57,079 nucleotides of DNA from an uncultured Chlorobiaceae bacterium (GTDB lineage Bacteria; Bacteroidota; Chlorobiia; Chlorobiales; Chlorobiaceae). Shown in pieces: positions 10,631-20,563 of this stretch. Each line of letters begins with the position of its first letter. Position 1 is the stretch's first letter. The translations under genes and the position numbers were made by a program. The stretch is taken from NCBI GenBank assembly GCA_903939765.1, contig CAJAIK010000016.1, positions 1 to 57,079 of the forward strand. Reading direction: 5' to 3'. The notes below the pieces were generated by a model. The model was not told the origin of the DNA. It worked only from the letters and a program-made list of their open reading frames with translations, and did not search any database.

Positions 10631-11117
10631 CTTCTGGATCAAAAGTCTTCAACTTGCACCGCATCCGGAAGGGGGATACTACCGCGAAACCTACAGGAGC
10701 GAGGGTTCGTACCCCTTTACCGATGCCACTCTGTTCAATGGCCAGCGTGCTTATGCAACGGCCATCCATTACCTTCTTCAGGGTAATGATTGCTCAAAAC
10801 TGCACAAAATCCATTCCGACGAGCTCTGGTTTTTTCATGACGGTCATCCCCTGAAGGTTCACATTTTTCCTGAATCGGGTGTTCCATCAAGCTTTACACT
10901 CGGCCTCGCGCCCGACAAGGGCCAGGTGGTGCAGGAGGTGGTTCCAAAAGAGTGCTGGTTCGGCGCCTCCCTTGAAACTCCTGAAGATGAAAGCTACACA
11001 CTGGTGAGCTGCGTGGTGGCGCCGGGCTTTGATTTTCGGGACTTCGCCTTTGCCGACCGAAACACGTTGCAACAAAGATTCCCCCGGCACACCGAAATAA
11101 TCGAGCGCCTGACCTGA
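10617..11117 (+). CDS. Cupin superfamily protein (DUF985/cupin_5)
   Basis: A 166-residue protein of the cupin_5 (DUF985) family. Signature segments are [16 protein letters not shown] near the N-terminus, [26 protein letters not shown] in the middle, and the C-terminal [17 protein letters not shown]. The His/Glu pattern HxIxxDExWxxH fits a metal-binding cupin barrel. The biochemical role is not established for the family, although some members are annotated as epimerase-like. I chose the ATG at 10617, which overlaps the purE stop, because it gives the usual family N-terminus ([10 protein letters not shown]). A weak hairpin with a T run follows. Confidence 0.85.
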   Translation: MQKADFWIKSLQLAPHPEGGYYRETYRSEGSYPFTDATLFNGQRAYATAIHYLLQGNDCSKLHKIHSDELWFFHDGHPLKVHIFPESGVPSSFTLGLAPDKGQVVQEVVPKECWFGASLETPEDESYTLVSCVVAPGFDFRDFAFADRNTLQQRFPRHTEIIERLT

Positions 11118-11142
11118 TTGTGGTATCTGAATTGAATGAGGT

Positions 11143-11165
11143 GCGGAGTATTCCCGCTTTTTTTT
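11143..11165 (+). terminator. Weak terminator after the purE/cupin genes
   Basis: GCGGA pairs with TCCCGC (one bulged C) and is followed by eight or more T. The stem is short, so the call is tentative, but the position between the cupin gene and ndh is right. Confidence 0.4.
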
Positions 11166-11246
11166 ACTTTGTTCGGTAACGGTTCTGTTTATCAAAAGGA
11201 TGGAGCGTTAAATGTTCACGTCTTATAACAAAAGGTAGCACGATAG

Positions 11247-12551
11247 ATGAAAAAGAGGGTTGTCATTGTAGGTGGAGGATTTGCAGGACTGAATGCGGCA
11301 CGGATGCTGGGCAATAAAGAGGATATTGAGGTTACCCTCATCGACAGAAAGAACTACCACCTCTTCCAGCCGCTCCTCTACCAGGTTGCCATGGCGGCGC
11401 TTGGTGAGGGCGATATTGCCGCACCACTGCGGAACATGCTGGCAAACTACCAGAACATTACCGTTTTCAAGGGTATTGTGGAGCGTATTGATGTTGAGAA
11501 TAAAATAGTCATAACCGATTTCAGCGATATCCCTTACGATTATCTGGTGCTTGCCTGCGGTGTACAGCACCACTATTTCGGCCATAATGAGTGGGAAGAG
11601 TTTGCGCCCGGGCTGAAAACCCTTGCGCAGGCAAAGGAGATTCGCCGCCGGGTGATGGAGGCTTATGAGCGTGCTGAACGGACAAATGATTTTGTGGAGC
11701 GCAAGAAACTGCTGACCTTTGTTATTGTCGGGGGCGGACCAACCGGAGTTGAACTTGCCGGATCGATTGGCGAAATGAGCCGCTACACTCTCTCGAAATT
11801 TTACCGGCACATTGACCCGAAACTGACACGCATTTTCATTGTTGAAGCGGCTCCGCGCATTCTCGGCTCTTTTTCTCCTGATCTCGCCAGCAAGGCGACA
11901 CGCTCGCTTGAGAAACTCGGTGTGCAGGTCTGGACCAACAGCATGGTCAGCGAGGTTGACTCCGACGGGGTGCAAATCGGCAATGAACGCATCGAAGCGG
12001 CAACGGTACTCTGGGCTGCTGGCGTTACCGCCATTGAGATCGGCAAAACGATGGCCGGGGTGGAGACCGACCGTATCGGACGCATCATTGTTGGCGAAGA
12101 TCTCAGCATACCAAATCATCCGGAGATCTTTGTCGGAGGTGACCTTGCGCACTTTGTTTCCGAAAACGGAAACCCTCTGCCAGGCCTTGCGCCTGTTGCC
12201 CTGCAGCAGGGACGACTCATCGGCAAAAACATTCTGCTTGAACTTAAAACAAAGGCAAGAAAGGCGTTCCGCTACCGCGACAAAGGGCAGATGGCCACTA
12301 TCGGAAAAAACAAGGCTATCGTTGAATTCGGCAGTTTGAAATTTGACGGTATTCTTGCCTGGTTCACCTGGCTGCTGGTGCATATCTACTTTTTGACCAG
12401 CTTCCGTCACCGGGTCTTTGTGCTGCTGCAGTGGGGATGGTCGTACTTCACCTTCAGCTATGGCGCGCGGCTTATCGTCAACCGGGAGTGGCGCTTCTAT
12501 CCTGATGCCGATCCCTGTGCACTTCGAACAGAAAAGAAGACAAAAGAGTGA
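11247..12551 (+). CDS. ndh: Type II NADH dehydrogenase (NDH-2)
   Basis: A 434-residue single-subunit flavoprotein that passes electrons from NADH to quinone without pumping protons. Two dinucleotide-binding folds are visible: VVIVGGGFAGLNAARML at residues 5-21 for FAD, and FVIVGGGPTGVELAGSIGE around 160-178 for NADH. The FAD-contact segment FVGGDLAHF follows around residue 295. The C-terminal part (about 370-410) has aromatic, amphipathic helices (WFTWLLVHIYFLTSFRHR) typical of membrane attachment. The stop codon overlaps the GTG start of the next small membrane protein gene. The exact quinone and physiological role in a phototroph are not shown by sequence. Confidence 0.9.
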   Translation: MKKRVVIVGGGFAGLNAARMLGNKEDIEVTLIDRKNYHLFQPLLYQVAMAALGEGDIAAPLRNMLANYQNITVFKGIVERIDVENKIVITDFSDIPYDYLVLACGVQHHYFGHNEWEEFAPGLKTLAQAKEIRRRVMEAYERAERTNDFVERKKLLTFVIVGGGPTGVELAGSIGEMSRYTLSKFYRHIDPKLTRIFIVEAAPRILGSFSPDLASKATRSLEKLGVQVWTNSMVSEVDSDGVQIGNERIEAATVLWAAGVTAIEIGKTMAGVETDRIGRIIVGEDLSIPNHPEIFVGGDLAHFVSENGNPLPGLAPVALQQGRLIGKNILLELKTKARKAFRYRDKGQMATIGKNKAIVEFGSLKFDGILAWFTWLLVHIYFLTSFRHRVFVLLQWGWSYFTFSYGARLIVNREWRFYPDADPCALRTEKKTKE

Positions 12552-12760
12552 TAAAGAAAAGCGCTGCCGGAATGGTCATGGGGCTGCTTCTGGGGAGTAC
12601 ATTTATCGGGATAGCCCTCTATCTTCTTTTTTTCCCGGACATCTCCCCCGCCGGGATGAAACAGGATCTCCGCCTTTATGCCCTGCTGACCGGCGCTTAT
12701 GGTATCTGGCGCTTTTTCCGCGTCTGGCTTGCATGGAAAGACGCAGAAGAAAATGTTTGA
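12548..12760 (+). CDS. Small membrane protein, 70 aa
   Basis: I do not recognise a named family. It has two predicted membrane segments, about residues 7-28 (GMVMGLLLGSTFIGIALYLLFF) and 42-60 (RLYALLTGAYGIWRFFRVW). The GTG start overlaps the ndh stop by 4 bp (GTGA), which argues for a real, translationally coupled gene and possible partnership with NDH-2 or its membrane environment. The tail is charged. Confidence 0.65.
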   Translation: MIKKSAAGMVMGLLLGSTFIGIALYLLFFPDISPAGMKQDLRLYALLTGAYGIWRFFRVWLAWKDAEENV

Positions 12761-12907
12761 TGGCGTAGCAATGTCTCTGCTCGGACACCGTTATCATTAC
12801 CTGAGGAGTCAAAACAGATGTATAGCAACTTATAATGCATTTTTCTTATACTCCGTTAAAACGAGTCAGACTATAGTATATTTTGTTATAAAGATAGAAA
12901 ACAGAGC

Positions 12908-14134
12908 ATGAAAAGAATGGACGTCAACCCGGAGAGCGAAAAAAAGCTTTTTTTTCATAATTATGCCCGGCTTCCCATTGCTGTGACGCATGGTGAAGGG
13001 GTCTGGCTCGTCAGTGATGACGGAACCCGTTATCTCGACATGATTTCGGGAATCGGCGTCAATGCCCTCGGCTATGGCGACCAGCGACTGGTTGATGCCA
13101 TAAGCTCGCAGGCCGCAAAGCTCATCCACGCTTCCAACCTCTTTATGATGGAGCCGCAGTTTGAGCTTGCCGCAAAACTGCTCTCACTTTCAGGGTTCTC
13201 AAAGGTCTTTTTTGCCAACAGCGGCACGGAAGCCATTGAGGCGGCCATCAAGATAGCTCGTAAATGGGCTGGTTTATCGGGCAATCACGACAAAAAAGAG
13301 GTGCTCTCACTGAGCAACTGCTTCCACGGCAGGACATACGGCGCCCTGTCACTGACAGCAAAAGCAAAATACAGCGACGGTTTCGATCCGCTCCTGCCCG
13401 GCACAGGCATGATTACCTTCAACGATATTGCTGACCTTGAAGCACAAGTTTCAGATAAAACTGCGGCTGTTTTTATTGAGGTGGTTCAGGGCGAGGGTGG
13501 CATTCACCGTGTGTCGCAGCCCTTTATTGACCGGTTGAAAGAGCTTCGGGAGCGCTACCAGTTCCTCATCATCGCCGATGAAATTCAGTCGGGCTGCGGA
13601 AGAACCGGCACATTTTTCAGCTATACACAGGTTAATGCCGATCCCGATCTGGTCTGCCTGGCCAAACCGCTTGGCGGCGGGCTCCCCCTCTCTGCCGTGA
13701 TCGGCAGCGAAAAGGTTGCTGATGTTTTATCCTACGGCAACCACGGCACCACCTTTGGTGGCAACCCGGTAGCTTGCGCAGCAGGAATAGCCATGATCAA
13801 GGCGATCGAAGAGGATAATCTGATGGCGCACGCCTCGGAAATCGGCACCTTTATCAACAATGAGGTGCAAAAACTGGCCGCAAAACATCCGCAGATTCTT
13901 GAAATCCGCCAGTATGGCCTTATGGTGGGCATTATGGTCGACAAAGAGGCGAAAGTCTATGTCGGGCAGGCACTGGAGAAACATGTGCTCATCAATGCCA
14001 CCAGCGTTAACGTTATCCGGCTTCTTCCTCCTCTGACAATCAGTCGGGAAGAGGCACAACACTGTATCACAACACTTGATGAAATCTTTACCGAAGAAAC
14101 AGCCGAACAAGCAGCGGCAGCAGAACGATGCTGA
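12908..14134 (+). CDS. argD: Acetylornithine aminotransferase
   Basis: A class III PLP-dependent aminotransferase, 408 residues, expected to convert N-acetylglutamate semialdehyde to N-acetylornithine in arginine synthesis. Visible motifs are [14 protein letters not shown] (cofactor phosphate site, about residue 100), [27 protein letters not shown] with the pyridine-binding Asp, the Schiff-base lysine in [11 protein letters not shown], and [15 protein letters not shown]. The family also includes succinylornithine and ornithine aminotransferases; ArgD is the best fit by length and motif wording. No other arg gene is adjacent. The next small membrane protein gene begins 14 bp downstream. Confidence 0.88.
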   Translation: MKRMDVNPESEKKLFFHNYARLPIAVTHGEGVWLVSDDGTRYLDMISGIGVNALGYGDQRLVDAISSQAAKLIHASNLFMMEPQFELAAKLLSLSGFSKVFFANSGTEAIEAAIKIARKWAGLSGNHDKKEVLSLSNCFHGRTYGALSLTAKAKYSDGFDPLLPGTGMITFNDIADLEAQVSDKTAAVFIEVVQGEGGIHRVSQPFIDRLKELRERYQFLIIADEIQSGCGRTGTFFSYTQVNADPDLVCLAKPLGGGLPLSAVIGSEKVADVLSYGNHGTTFGGNPVACAAGIAMIKAIEEDNLMAHASEIGTFINNEVQKLAAKHPQILEIRQYGLMVGIMVDKEAKVYVGQALEKHVLINATSVNVIRLLPPLTISREEAQHCITTLDEIFTEETAEQAAAAERC

Positions 14135-14147
14135 AAAAGCAGCAGTA

Positions 14148-14360
14148 ATGCCTCTGGAAACTATCAACTATATCATGATTGTTCTCGGGGCTCTGGTGAT
14201 TGCCGCAAGCTACTGGGGAATGTACCTCGAACGTGAAATTGACGGCGTTTTCGCCCTGTTTATAAGCCCCGTAACCTTGATCGGGGCTTATATCTGGATT
14301 GCCTTTTCGTTGATCTACCGGCCAAACAGCGAGAAGAAACCGCCCGGTCAGTCAAGCTGA
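14148..14360 (+). CDS. Small membrane protein, 70 aa
   Basis: Unrecognised family, with two hydrophobic segments: residues 5-24 (INYIMIVLGALVIAASYWGM) and about 34-57. A longer reading frame opens upstream inside argD, but it is out of frame with argD and hydrophilic there. I therefore start at the ATG at 14148, just after the argD stop. Its last 13 bp overlap the convergent tonB-like gene. Probably co-transcribed with argD. Confidence 0.6.
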   Translation: MPLETINYIMIVLGALVIAASYWGMYLEREIDGVFALFISPVTLIGAYIWIAFSLIYRPNSEKKPPGQSS

Positions 14361-15148
14361 AAACGGATCGGAACGGTAAACCACACCTGTATGGGACTGC
14401 CGTTCTGAATGCCGGGATAGTATCTTGACTCCATTACGGATTTCAGTGCAACTGCATCAAAGACTTCGCAATCAGCAGGAATGCGCTTCATGACCTTGGC
14501 CTTGATGGGTCGGCCATCGACACCGATAAGGACACTGACAAAGACCTTTCCGGTAATACCGGCAGTTCTTGCCATTTCAGGGTAAGAGGGTTTTTTCTGG
14601 TCAAGAAATCCGGGCATTTTTTCGCAGGGCACAAACATCGGCGTTTCATCACCCGGAGAGCCGCTTCCGGTTCCCGTGCCTGTCTGTATCGCCTGTTTCA
14701 TCTCCTTCTGCGTGGCAACAGTCTGCTGCAGAGGCGCATCCTCCCGACTGACCTGCTTGATTTTGCCGACATTGGGCGGCGCAGGAGTTGCGGCGGAAGT
14801 AGGAGTCACCGGAACCGGTTCGGGAATATCAAGCGGAGGGGGCGGCGGAAGCTGCGTTACACTGGTCACCACTTCATAGCACTCAATCATGGGTTTGTTA
14901 TCATTTCCAAACCAGCCTGTCAATGAAACAAGTCTCTGCCAGTTGGCCGTAACAAGCCAGAACATGCCAAGAAGCACGATGGCTGTAATGACTCCGTGAC
15001 TGAGAAAAAGATGCGCCTGACGGCGAAGAACAAGATTGCCGTACGACAACCGCCGTAAACGGTCGGTATCAAGAAACTCCTCCTGAAAAGACCATGTAAG
15101 GGCTTTCCTGCGAGCTTCATGATGCATGTTATCAAGTTTTGAAGACAC
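14348..15148 (-). CDS. tonB: TonB-family energy transducer
   Basis: A TonB-like periplasm-spanning protein. It has a cytoplasmic N-terminal stretch, one membrane anchor (SHGVITAIVLLGMFWLVTA), a proline-rich region (LPPPPPLDIPEPVPV) and a C-terminal TonB domain with YPEMARTAGITGKVFVSVLIG and a YYPGIQNGSPI segment near the end. It should couple ExbB/ExbD proton flow to outer-membrane transport. I favour the GTG at 15148 because AAGGAG lies 9 nt upstream. An ATG at 15211, overlapping the exbD stop at 15183, is an alternative without a good ribosome-binding site. It is the last gene of the exbB-exbD-exbD-tonB operon. Confidence 0.85.
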   Translation of the reverse strand: MSSKLDNMHHEARRKALTWSFQEEFLDTDRLRRLSYGNLVLRRQAHLFLSHGVITAIVLLGMFWLVTANWQRLVSLTGWFGNDNKPMIECYEVVTSVTQLPPPPPLDIPEPVPVTPTSAATPAPPNVGKIKQVSREDAPLQQTVATQKEMKQAIQTGTGTGSGSPGDETPMFVPCEKMPGFLDQKKPSYPEMARTAGITGKVFVSVLIGVDGRPIKAKVMKRIPADCEVFDAVALKSVMESRYYPGIQNGSPIQVWFTVPIRFQLD

Positions 15149-15182
15149 CTGAATGAACTCCTTTTCTGATTCCTCTCCCGAA

Positions 15183-15707
15183 TTAAATAGCCCTTTGTAT
15201 TTCGACTGCATCCTGATCGGTATAGTCATCCAGACTGAAGCGGTCAATTTTCATGAGGTTCAGTTCGTCAATAATATCAACCAGATGTTTGTACTTCGCC
15301 TTTTCGCTGATCTTTACAACAATAACCAGTTTTGCATTCGCCGCCGTCTGCTGCCTGAGGAGCTGGCGCAACTCTCCGCTCAAGGCTGACTGGTGCGTAT
15401 CGCGGGAATCATAAAGAGGGATTTTCCGGGGCACTTCATTGCCAATCGAGCAGTAGGCCATGACGTTATCGGCAATCCTGAGTGTCATCACGTTCGACTC
15501 AACAACCTTCACCTCCACCCTTTCGGGAGGCATATTGATCTCCATCGTGTTGGATTTTGAAAAGGTTGTGGTCAGCATGAAAAAGGTCAGCAGAAGAAAT
15601 GCCACATCGACCATCGGCGTCATATCGAGATGAAAGCCAATCCTTTTTGAGCGCCTCCTCCCTTTTTTTTGGGAGCCGCGTCCATTTGGAGAGTCAATAA
15701 TACCCAT
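15183..15707 (-). CDS. exbD: ExbD/TolR-family protein 2
   Basis: A 174-residue ExbD/TolR family protein. A basic N-terminus precedes the signature [23 protein letters not shown], a single membrane helix containing the conserved proton-path aspartate (MVDVAF). A periplasmic domain follows. It starts exactly where the first exbD copy ends (1-bp overlap at 15707), so translation is coupled. The pair of different ExbD proteins suggests a heteromeric ExbB/ExbD/ExbD' channel, an arrangement known for some TonB systems. Confidence 0.9.
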   Translation of the reverse strand: MGIIDSPNGRGSQKKGRRRSKRIGFHLDMTPMVDVAFLLLTFFMLTTTFSKSNTMEINMPPERVEVKVVESNVMTLRIADNVMAYCSIGNEVPRKIPLYDSRDTHQSALSGELRQLLRQQTAANAKLVIVVKISEKAKYKHLVDIIDELNLMKIDRFSLDDYTDQDAVEIQRAI

Positions 15708-16240
15708 CAGCGCACCTCCCTTTCAAGCACGGTAATGAGGTTAAAGGTGAGCATGTTTGCCTTTTTGTAGACCTTGATGACATGGTTTACGGCGTCAAAA
15801 CCTGCATCGGCATCAGCGCGTATCACCGGGCGAAGCTTCTGGTCAGCAAAGCGTGCCATGATAACAAACCGGTCGAGTTCATCGCGTTCAACCCGGAAGT
15901 TTTCGGCAAGCTTGAATTTATTCAGGGAATCCGCAACGGCTGTGGCCGTGAACCCCGCTTTCTGAAGCTTGGGTTTAACGACGGAATTAAAAATTTTCAC
16001 CCTCGTCTGCTGTGAGGAGACCCCCATGAAAAATGAGTTGTCGCCACCGACCGTCACCGTCAAAACATCTGACTCAGGAAGCTTAACCTGCGAATGAGAT
16101 GAGGGGAGATCGATCTTTACAACCTCGGGAGGACGAAACTTGGTGGTCAGCATGAAAAAGGTCAACAGAAGAAATGCAACGTCCACCATCGGCGTCATAT
16201 CAATCCGGAACCCGATCCGTTTAGACTTGATTCTCGACAT
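15707..16240 (-). CDS. exbD: ExbD/TolR-family protein 1
   Basis: A 177-residue ExbD/TolR family protein with the same N-terminal signature as its neighbour ([27 protein letters not shown]) but a divergent periplasmic domain. It starts 6 bp after the exbB-like gene stop. The tandem copies share the membrane anchor and differ beyond it, so this is an old duplication rather than a recent one. It should form the proton channel with the ExbB-like protein and the neighbouring ExbD. Confidence 0.9.
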   Translation of the reverse strand: MSRIKSKRIGFRIDMTPMVDVAFLLLTFFMLTTKFRPPEVVKIDLPSSHSQVKLPESDVLTVTVGGDNSFFMGVSSQQTRVKIFNSVVKPKLQKAGFTATAVADSLNKFKLAENFRVERDELDRFVIMARFADQKLRPVIRADADAGFDAVNHVIKVYKKANMLTFNLITVLEREVR

Positions 16241-16246
16241 CAGCGA

Positions 16247-16993
16247 TTATTCCGGTTTACCGGTTCCGAGAGTCTGTATAATGTAAAAGGCCGCTTCATC
16301 AATCATGTAGCTGAAACGGTCAACCCTGCTGGTAAAAACGTTATAGGTGACAATACCCATAATACCGCCAAGAATACCGATTGCTGTATTGAAAAGCGCT
16401 TCAGAGATGCCAAGCGAGAGCTGCACGGCATCCGGGGCGCCACTGGTCGCCATGGCCGCAAAGGCACGGATCATGCCAAGCGTCGTTCCAAGAAGACCAA
16501 CCATGGTGGAGATGGAAGCAATAGTGGAAATGGCTACAAGGTTTTTTTCGAGAAGCGGCATCTCCATCACCGTGGCCTCCTCGACCGCCTTTTCCATATC
16601 ACTGATCTTTTTTTCGCGATCAGTAACATTGTAGGAAACAAGCACTTTATAGCGGTCAAGGACTGAGCGCAGGACAGCGGCCAGAGAGCTTTGATGAGCG
16701 TCACATTTGGCAATGGCCTGATCAATAAGTCCTTTGTCGATATCCTGTTTGAGACTGCGCACAAATTCCGGAATATTTCCCTTTCCGGAAGCCTTGTTCA
16801 GGGCAATGATGCGCTCAACAATGTAGGCGACGAGCATCAGAATAAGCGCCATAAGCACAGAGACAACCGGGCCTCCCTTCCATATAGCATGAAATATCGA
16901 CTCGGGAGGAGTGGTGCCCATCCAAACATAGAAGCCCAGAGAGACCGCGTAGGTTACTGCAATGAGTATCCCCGTAAAAAAACCCTGTTTCAT
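16247..16993 (-). CDS. exbB: MotA/TolQ/ExbB proton channel protein
   Basis: A 248-residue member of the MotA/TolQ/ExbB family and the first gene of the tonB operon. There is an N-terminal membrane pair (about residues 7-26 and 39-60), a cytoplasmic loop, and two C-terminal helices. The conserved core is LVAISTIASISTMVGLLGTTLGMIRAFAAM, followed by ISEALFNTAIGILGGIMGIVTYN. It forms the pentameric stator in which ExbD sits. The promoter should lie in 16994-17261, a shared region divergent from dnaG, where I see no clear operator. Confidence 0.92.
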   Translation of the reverse strand: MKQGFFTGILIAVTYAVSLGFYVWMGTTPPESIFHAIWKGGPVVSVLMALILMLVAYIVERIIALNKASGKGNIPEFVRSLKQDIDKGLIDQAIAKCDAHQSSLAAVLRSVLDRYKVLVSYNVTDREKKISDMEKAVEEATVMEMPLLEKNLVAISTIASISTMVGLLGTTLGMIRAFAAMATSGAPDAVQLSLGISEALFNTAIGILGGIMGIVTYNVFTSRVDRFSYMIDEAAFYIIQTLGTGKPE

Positions 16994-17261
16994 AGACTCT
17001 TATTTTTTTTTGACTATTCTTATAGGTAAACGAAGCGGTATGAACCACACCGCAATTTGCTATACTGTGACGCAGATTTGAAAGCAACCCAAAACCGGCA
17101 CCAGATTCTGATCATCAAAAAAGTTGAACGGTGGAACCCTGTCAGGATTTGAAGGGTACCAAGTGTGAAGTTAGTAAATAAGCTGCCAATTTTTCAACAG
17201 TAATCGATCATTCAAGGAAAAAACACGTGTTCCCGCAACAATATTTCAAACAAACAGGCGC

Positions 17262-19157
17262 ATGATCCCTCCCGCAATTGTTGACGAGGTGCGCCAGACG
17301 GCAGACATTGTTGAGGTTATTTCTGATTACCTGAAACTTCAGCCTTCGGGACGCAACTACAAGGCGCTCTCTCCCTTCACTGCGGAGAAAACCCCCTCTT
17401 TTTTTGTTTTTCCCGACAATCAAATCTATAAATGTTTTTCAACCGGCAAGGCTGGCAACGTATACTCATTTGTCATGGAAATGGAAAAGCTTCCCTTTCC
17501 TGAGGCGGTTGAACTGGTTGCCCGGCGCTCAGGCTTCGACCTCACGCGCTTTACCGAAAAAAAAGAGCCCAAATCGGCGCACGAAGAGAGCCTGACAGAA
17601 ACCCTCCGCTGGGCGGCAAAGTTCTTTCATGGAAAACTGACAAGCGGAGAGGGAAAAGCTGGTTATTCCTATCTGGCAACTGAGCGCGGACTGACGGAAA
17701 AAACGATCAAAACATTTGGTCTCGGTTATGCCTCCGACGCATGGGATCATCTCTTTAACGAGGCAAAGCGGGTTGGCATACCGCAAGAGCATTTGGTTGA
17801 TCTTGGCCTCATAACAGCAAAAAAACAGGGAAACTCATGGTTTGACACCTTCCGCAACAGGGTGATCTTTCCCATTTTTTCTGTTGGCGGTACTGTTGTC
17901 GGCTTTGGTGGACGCACCCTTGAAAAGGATACACAAACACCAAAATATCTCAATTCACAGGAGAGCAAGCTCTTTGAAAAATCAAAGCTCCTCTATGGAC
18001 TTCATGCCGCCAAAAATGAGATCCGGCGGATGGAGAGTGCGCTGCTCGTTGAAGGGTACATGGATGTTCTTGCCCTGCACCAGGCGGGCATGACCAATGC
18101 GGTGGCCTCGTGCGGCACCTCGCTGACCCGCTATCAGGCAAAAATTTTGACGCGTTACACCAACCGCGTGCACTTTATGTATGATGCCGACCAGGCTGGT
18201 CAAAAGTCAATGATGACGGGTATCGACATTCTTCTTGCTGAAAACCTCACCCCCTTCGTCATCATGCTTCCTGAAGGTGACGATCCCGACACGTTTGTTC
18301 GTCGTGAAGGGCGTCAAAAATTTCTGCAGTTTGCTGAAGAGAAGATGCTCTCGTTTCAGGATTTCCAGCTCCGTTTCTTTAAGGAGTCGGGAAATTTTGA
18401 GCAGCCTGAGGCAAAGACGAAAGCGATAAGGACAATGGTTCACACGATTGCACTGATTCCTGACCGTATCCGTCAGGAGCTCTATCTGCAGGAACTGTCA
18501 AAAAAACTTGCCATCACCCAGACTGCCCTCAAGGAGCTTCTTGGCAGCGAAAAGGCGGGACAGGAAAAGAGGATATCGGCAGAGGAAACCAGGCAGGAAG
18601 TTGCGCCGCCACGCAAGCCTGAAACGGAGCTTTCCGTTCTCGAAAAGACCTTTTTAAAAGCGCTGCTTGAAAGCACCCTGTATGGAAATACCGTGCTCGA
18701 ATTTGCCGCTTCGCATGAAGAGATGCTTGAGTTGCCACACCGGGTGGCGCAGCAGATTTTTACCCATCTGATTCGCCGCTATCAGGCCACGGCCAACAAT
18801 GCGGAAGAGAAAATCGACATTGCGACGGAGATCAGCCGGTTCAGCACTCCTGAATCAAGAGATCTTGCCACCAGCTTGCTGATTGAACAGCCCATCAGCA
18901 AAAAATGGCTTGAACAATCCAATGTCCACGCCGACAATGCGAAACGGTGCCTTGCGATGTTCCTTGACGGCTTCAAAAACCTTATTCTTGATCCACTGGT
19001 CTCTCAAAAAAACAGGCTCACCGAAAGCATCCGGGTTGAAAACAACACGGAGCGCGAAATTGAGCTTTTGAAGGAGAAGATTGTGCTTGATAAAAAGATC
19101 CAGAAAACCTCCCGTGATCTCAAAAAGATGATCGCCTCTATTCTCGAAAACAGTTGA
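17262..19157 (+). CDS. dnaG: DNA primase with degenerate zinc-finger ligands
   Basis: DnaG, 631 residues, lays RNA primers at the replication fork. The TOPRIM core is intact: ALLVEGYMDVLALHQ with the catalytic Glu, and FMYDADQAGQKS with the DxD pair. A C-terminal helicase-binding region follows. The N-terminal CHC2 zinc-binding domain is recognisable by its EKTPSF segment, but most metal ligands are replaced. The usual C-P-F-H is Ser37-Pro-Phe-Thr40 and the usual C-F-x-C is Cys58-Phe-Ser-Thr61, so three of four zinc ligands are gone. I recall similar zinc-less primases in Bacteroidetes, so this may be a clade trait. The ATG at 17262 gives the normal primase N-terminus. Confidence 0.95.
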   Translation: MIPPAIVDEVRQTADIVEVISDYLKLQPSGRNYKALSPFTAEKTPSFFVFPDNQIYKCFSTGKAGNVYSFVMEMEKLPFPEAVELVARRSGFDLTRFTEKKEPKSAHEESLTETLRWAAKFFHGKLTSGEGKAGYSYLATERGLTEKTIKTFGLGYASDAWDHLFNEAKRVGIPQEHLVDLGLITAKKQGNSWFDTFRNRVIFPIFSVGGTVVGFGGRTLEKDTQTPKYLNSQESKLFEKSKLLYGLHAAKNEIRRMESALLVEGYMDVLALHQAGMTNAVASCGTSLTRYQAKILTRYTNRVHFMYDADQAGQKSMMTGIDILLAENLTPFVIMLPEGDDPDTFVRREGRQKFLQFAEEKMLSFQDFQLRFFKESGNFEQPEAKTKAIRTMVHTIALIPDRIRQELYLQELSKKLAITQTALKELLGSEKAGQEKRISAEETRQEVAPPRKPETELSVLEKTFLKALLESTLYGNTVLEFAASHEEMLELPHRVAQQIFTHLIRRYQATANNAEEKIDIATEISRFSTPESRDLATSLLIEQPISKKWLEQSNVHADNAKRCLAMFLDGFKNLILDPLVSQKNRLTESIRVENNTEREIELLKEKIVLDKKIQKTSRDLKKMIASILENS

Positions 19158-19176
19158 GTGATCATTTTGCCCGATT

Positions 19177-19203
19177 CTCCCTGCACCATTCAGATGCAGG
19201 GAG
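19177..19203. repeat. Perfect 9-bp hairpin between dnaG and glyA
   Basis: CTCCCTGCA (19177-19185) and TGCAGGGAG (19195-19203) form a stem with a 9-nt loop, between the convergent dnaG and glyA stops. No T run follows on either strand, so it may aid termination or mRNA stability rather than act as a standard terminator. Confidence 0.5.
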
Positions 19204-19217
19204 TGTGGTCAAACAGA

Positions 19218-20534
19218 TTACACGTTGTACCCGTCGATAGGGTTACGCAGGCAGAGCGCCTTGATTTCCTCGCGGACAGTGCGGCAGACTTCAGCAACAT
19301 CAGCACGTTCAGCAGATGAAATAACCCTGTCGATAAGCTCCGCAATAAGGGTACTGTCGGCTTCCTGCATCCCTCTTGTGGTCATGGCGGGGGTGCCGAT
19401 GCGGATACCGCTCGTCACAAAGGGCGATTTGTCGTCAAAAGGCACCATATTTTTGTTGACGGTGATGCCTGCTGCGTGCAGGAGGTTCTCGGCAACCTTG
19501 CCGGTAACGTTCTTGTTGCGCAAGTCAAGCAGCATGAGGTGGTTTTTGGTGCCACCGCTGACAATGTTGTAGTCAAGAGCCAGAAACTTTGCCGCCATCG
19601 CTGCGGCATTTTTTATGACCTGGGAGGCATAGTCGCGGAAAGCAGGCTGCAGCGCCTCACCAAAAGCAACCGCCTTGCCAGCAATGATGTGCATCAGGGG
19701 TCCGCCCTGGATGCCCGGCATCACTTCGGCGTCCATCACCTCCGACATCATTTTCAGGCGTGAACCTGTTTTTGTCTTGATGGTAATGCCCATGGGATTT
19801 TCGAAATCGGAACCCATCATGATCATGCCGCCCCTCGGACCGCGAAGGGTCTTGTGGGTCGTGGTGGTCACAAAATGGCAGTGCGGGATAGGGTCGCCAA
19901 GAAAACCGGCGGCAATCAGCCCGGCAGGATGAGCAATATCGGCCATCAAAAAGGCCCCGACCTTGTCGGCAATTGCCCTGAAGGCCTTGACGTCAAAGCC
20001 CTGCGAATAGGCGCTTGCTCCGGCAATAATCAGTTTTGGACGAACCTGCAGGGCAAGTTCTTCGACCTTGTTCATGTCAATGCAGCCAGTTTCGCGATCG
20101 ACACCGTACGAGTGCGCATCGTACATCTGGCCTGAAAAATTGACCGAACTGCCATGGGTCAAGTGGCCCCCGTGTGATAAATCAAGCCCCATGATACGGT
20201 CGCCGGGTTTCAGTACGGCAAAAAGAACCGCCATGTTGGCGCTTGAACCGGAGTGGGGCTGCACGTTGACATAATCGCAGCCAAAGAGCTTTTTGGCCCG
20301 GTCACGAGCGAGGTTTTCAGCCACATCAACATATTCGCAACCGCCATAATAGCGCTTGCCAGGGTACCCTTCGGCATATTTATTGGTCATCACCGATCCG
20401 CACGCCTGCATGACCGCACGGCTGGTGAAGTTTTCAGAAGCGATCAGTTCAAGCGTTTCGGTCTGCCGCACGGTTTCGCTGGCAATAGCGTCGAAAAGCT
20501 CTTTATCCTGCAGTTGAAGGATATCGGTATCCAT
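19218..20534 (-). CDS. glyA: Serine hydroxymethyltransferase
   Basis: GlyA, 438 residues, interconverts serine and glycine while loading one-carbon units onto tetrahydrofolate. The PLP lysine sits in [14 protein letters not shown] (about residues 224-237). The [20 protein letters not shown] segment and the [10 protein letters not shown] segment are also diagnostic. Length is slightly over the usual 415-425 residues because of a short C-terminal extension. It lies 29 bp downstream of ribBA on the same strand, probably one transcript. Confidence 0.96.
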   Translation of the reverse strand: MDTDILQLQDKELFDAIASETVRQTETLELIASENFTSRAVMQACGSVMTNKYAEGYPGKRYYGGCEYVDVAENLARDRAKKLFGCDYVNVQPHSGSSANMAVLFAVLKPGDRIMGLDLSHGGHLTHGSSVNFSGQMYDAHSYGVDRETGCIDMNKVEELALQVRPKLIIAGASAYSQGFDVKAFRAIADKVGAFLMADIAHPAGLIAAGFLGDPIPHCHFVTTTTHKTLRGPRGGMIMMGSDFENPMGITIKTKTGSRLKMMSEVMDAEVMPGIQGGPLMHIIAGKAVAFGEALQPAFRDYASQVIKNAAAMAAKFLALDYNIVSGGTKNHLMLLDLRNKNVTGKVAENLLHAAGITVNKNMVPFDDKSPFVTSGIRIGTPAMTTRGMQEADSTLIAELIDRVISSAERADVAEVCRTVREEIKALCLRNPIDGYNV

Positions 20535-20563
20535 CGTCTTTCATTCCTTTTCCTGACGGAAGT

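Noticed and set aside
19177-19203. Intrinsic terminator between dnaG and glyA
   Set aside because: The stem is perfect but no T run follows on either strand, so I list it only as a hairpin.
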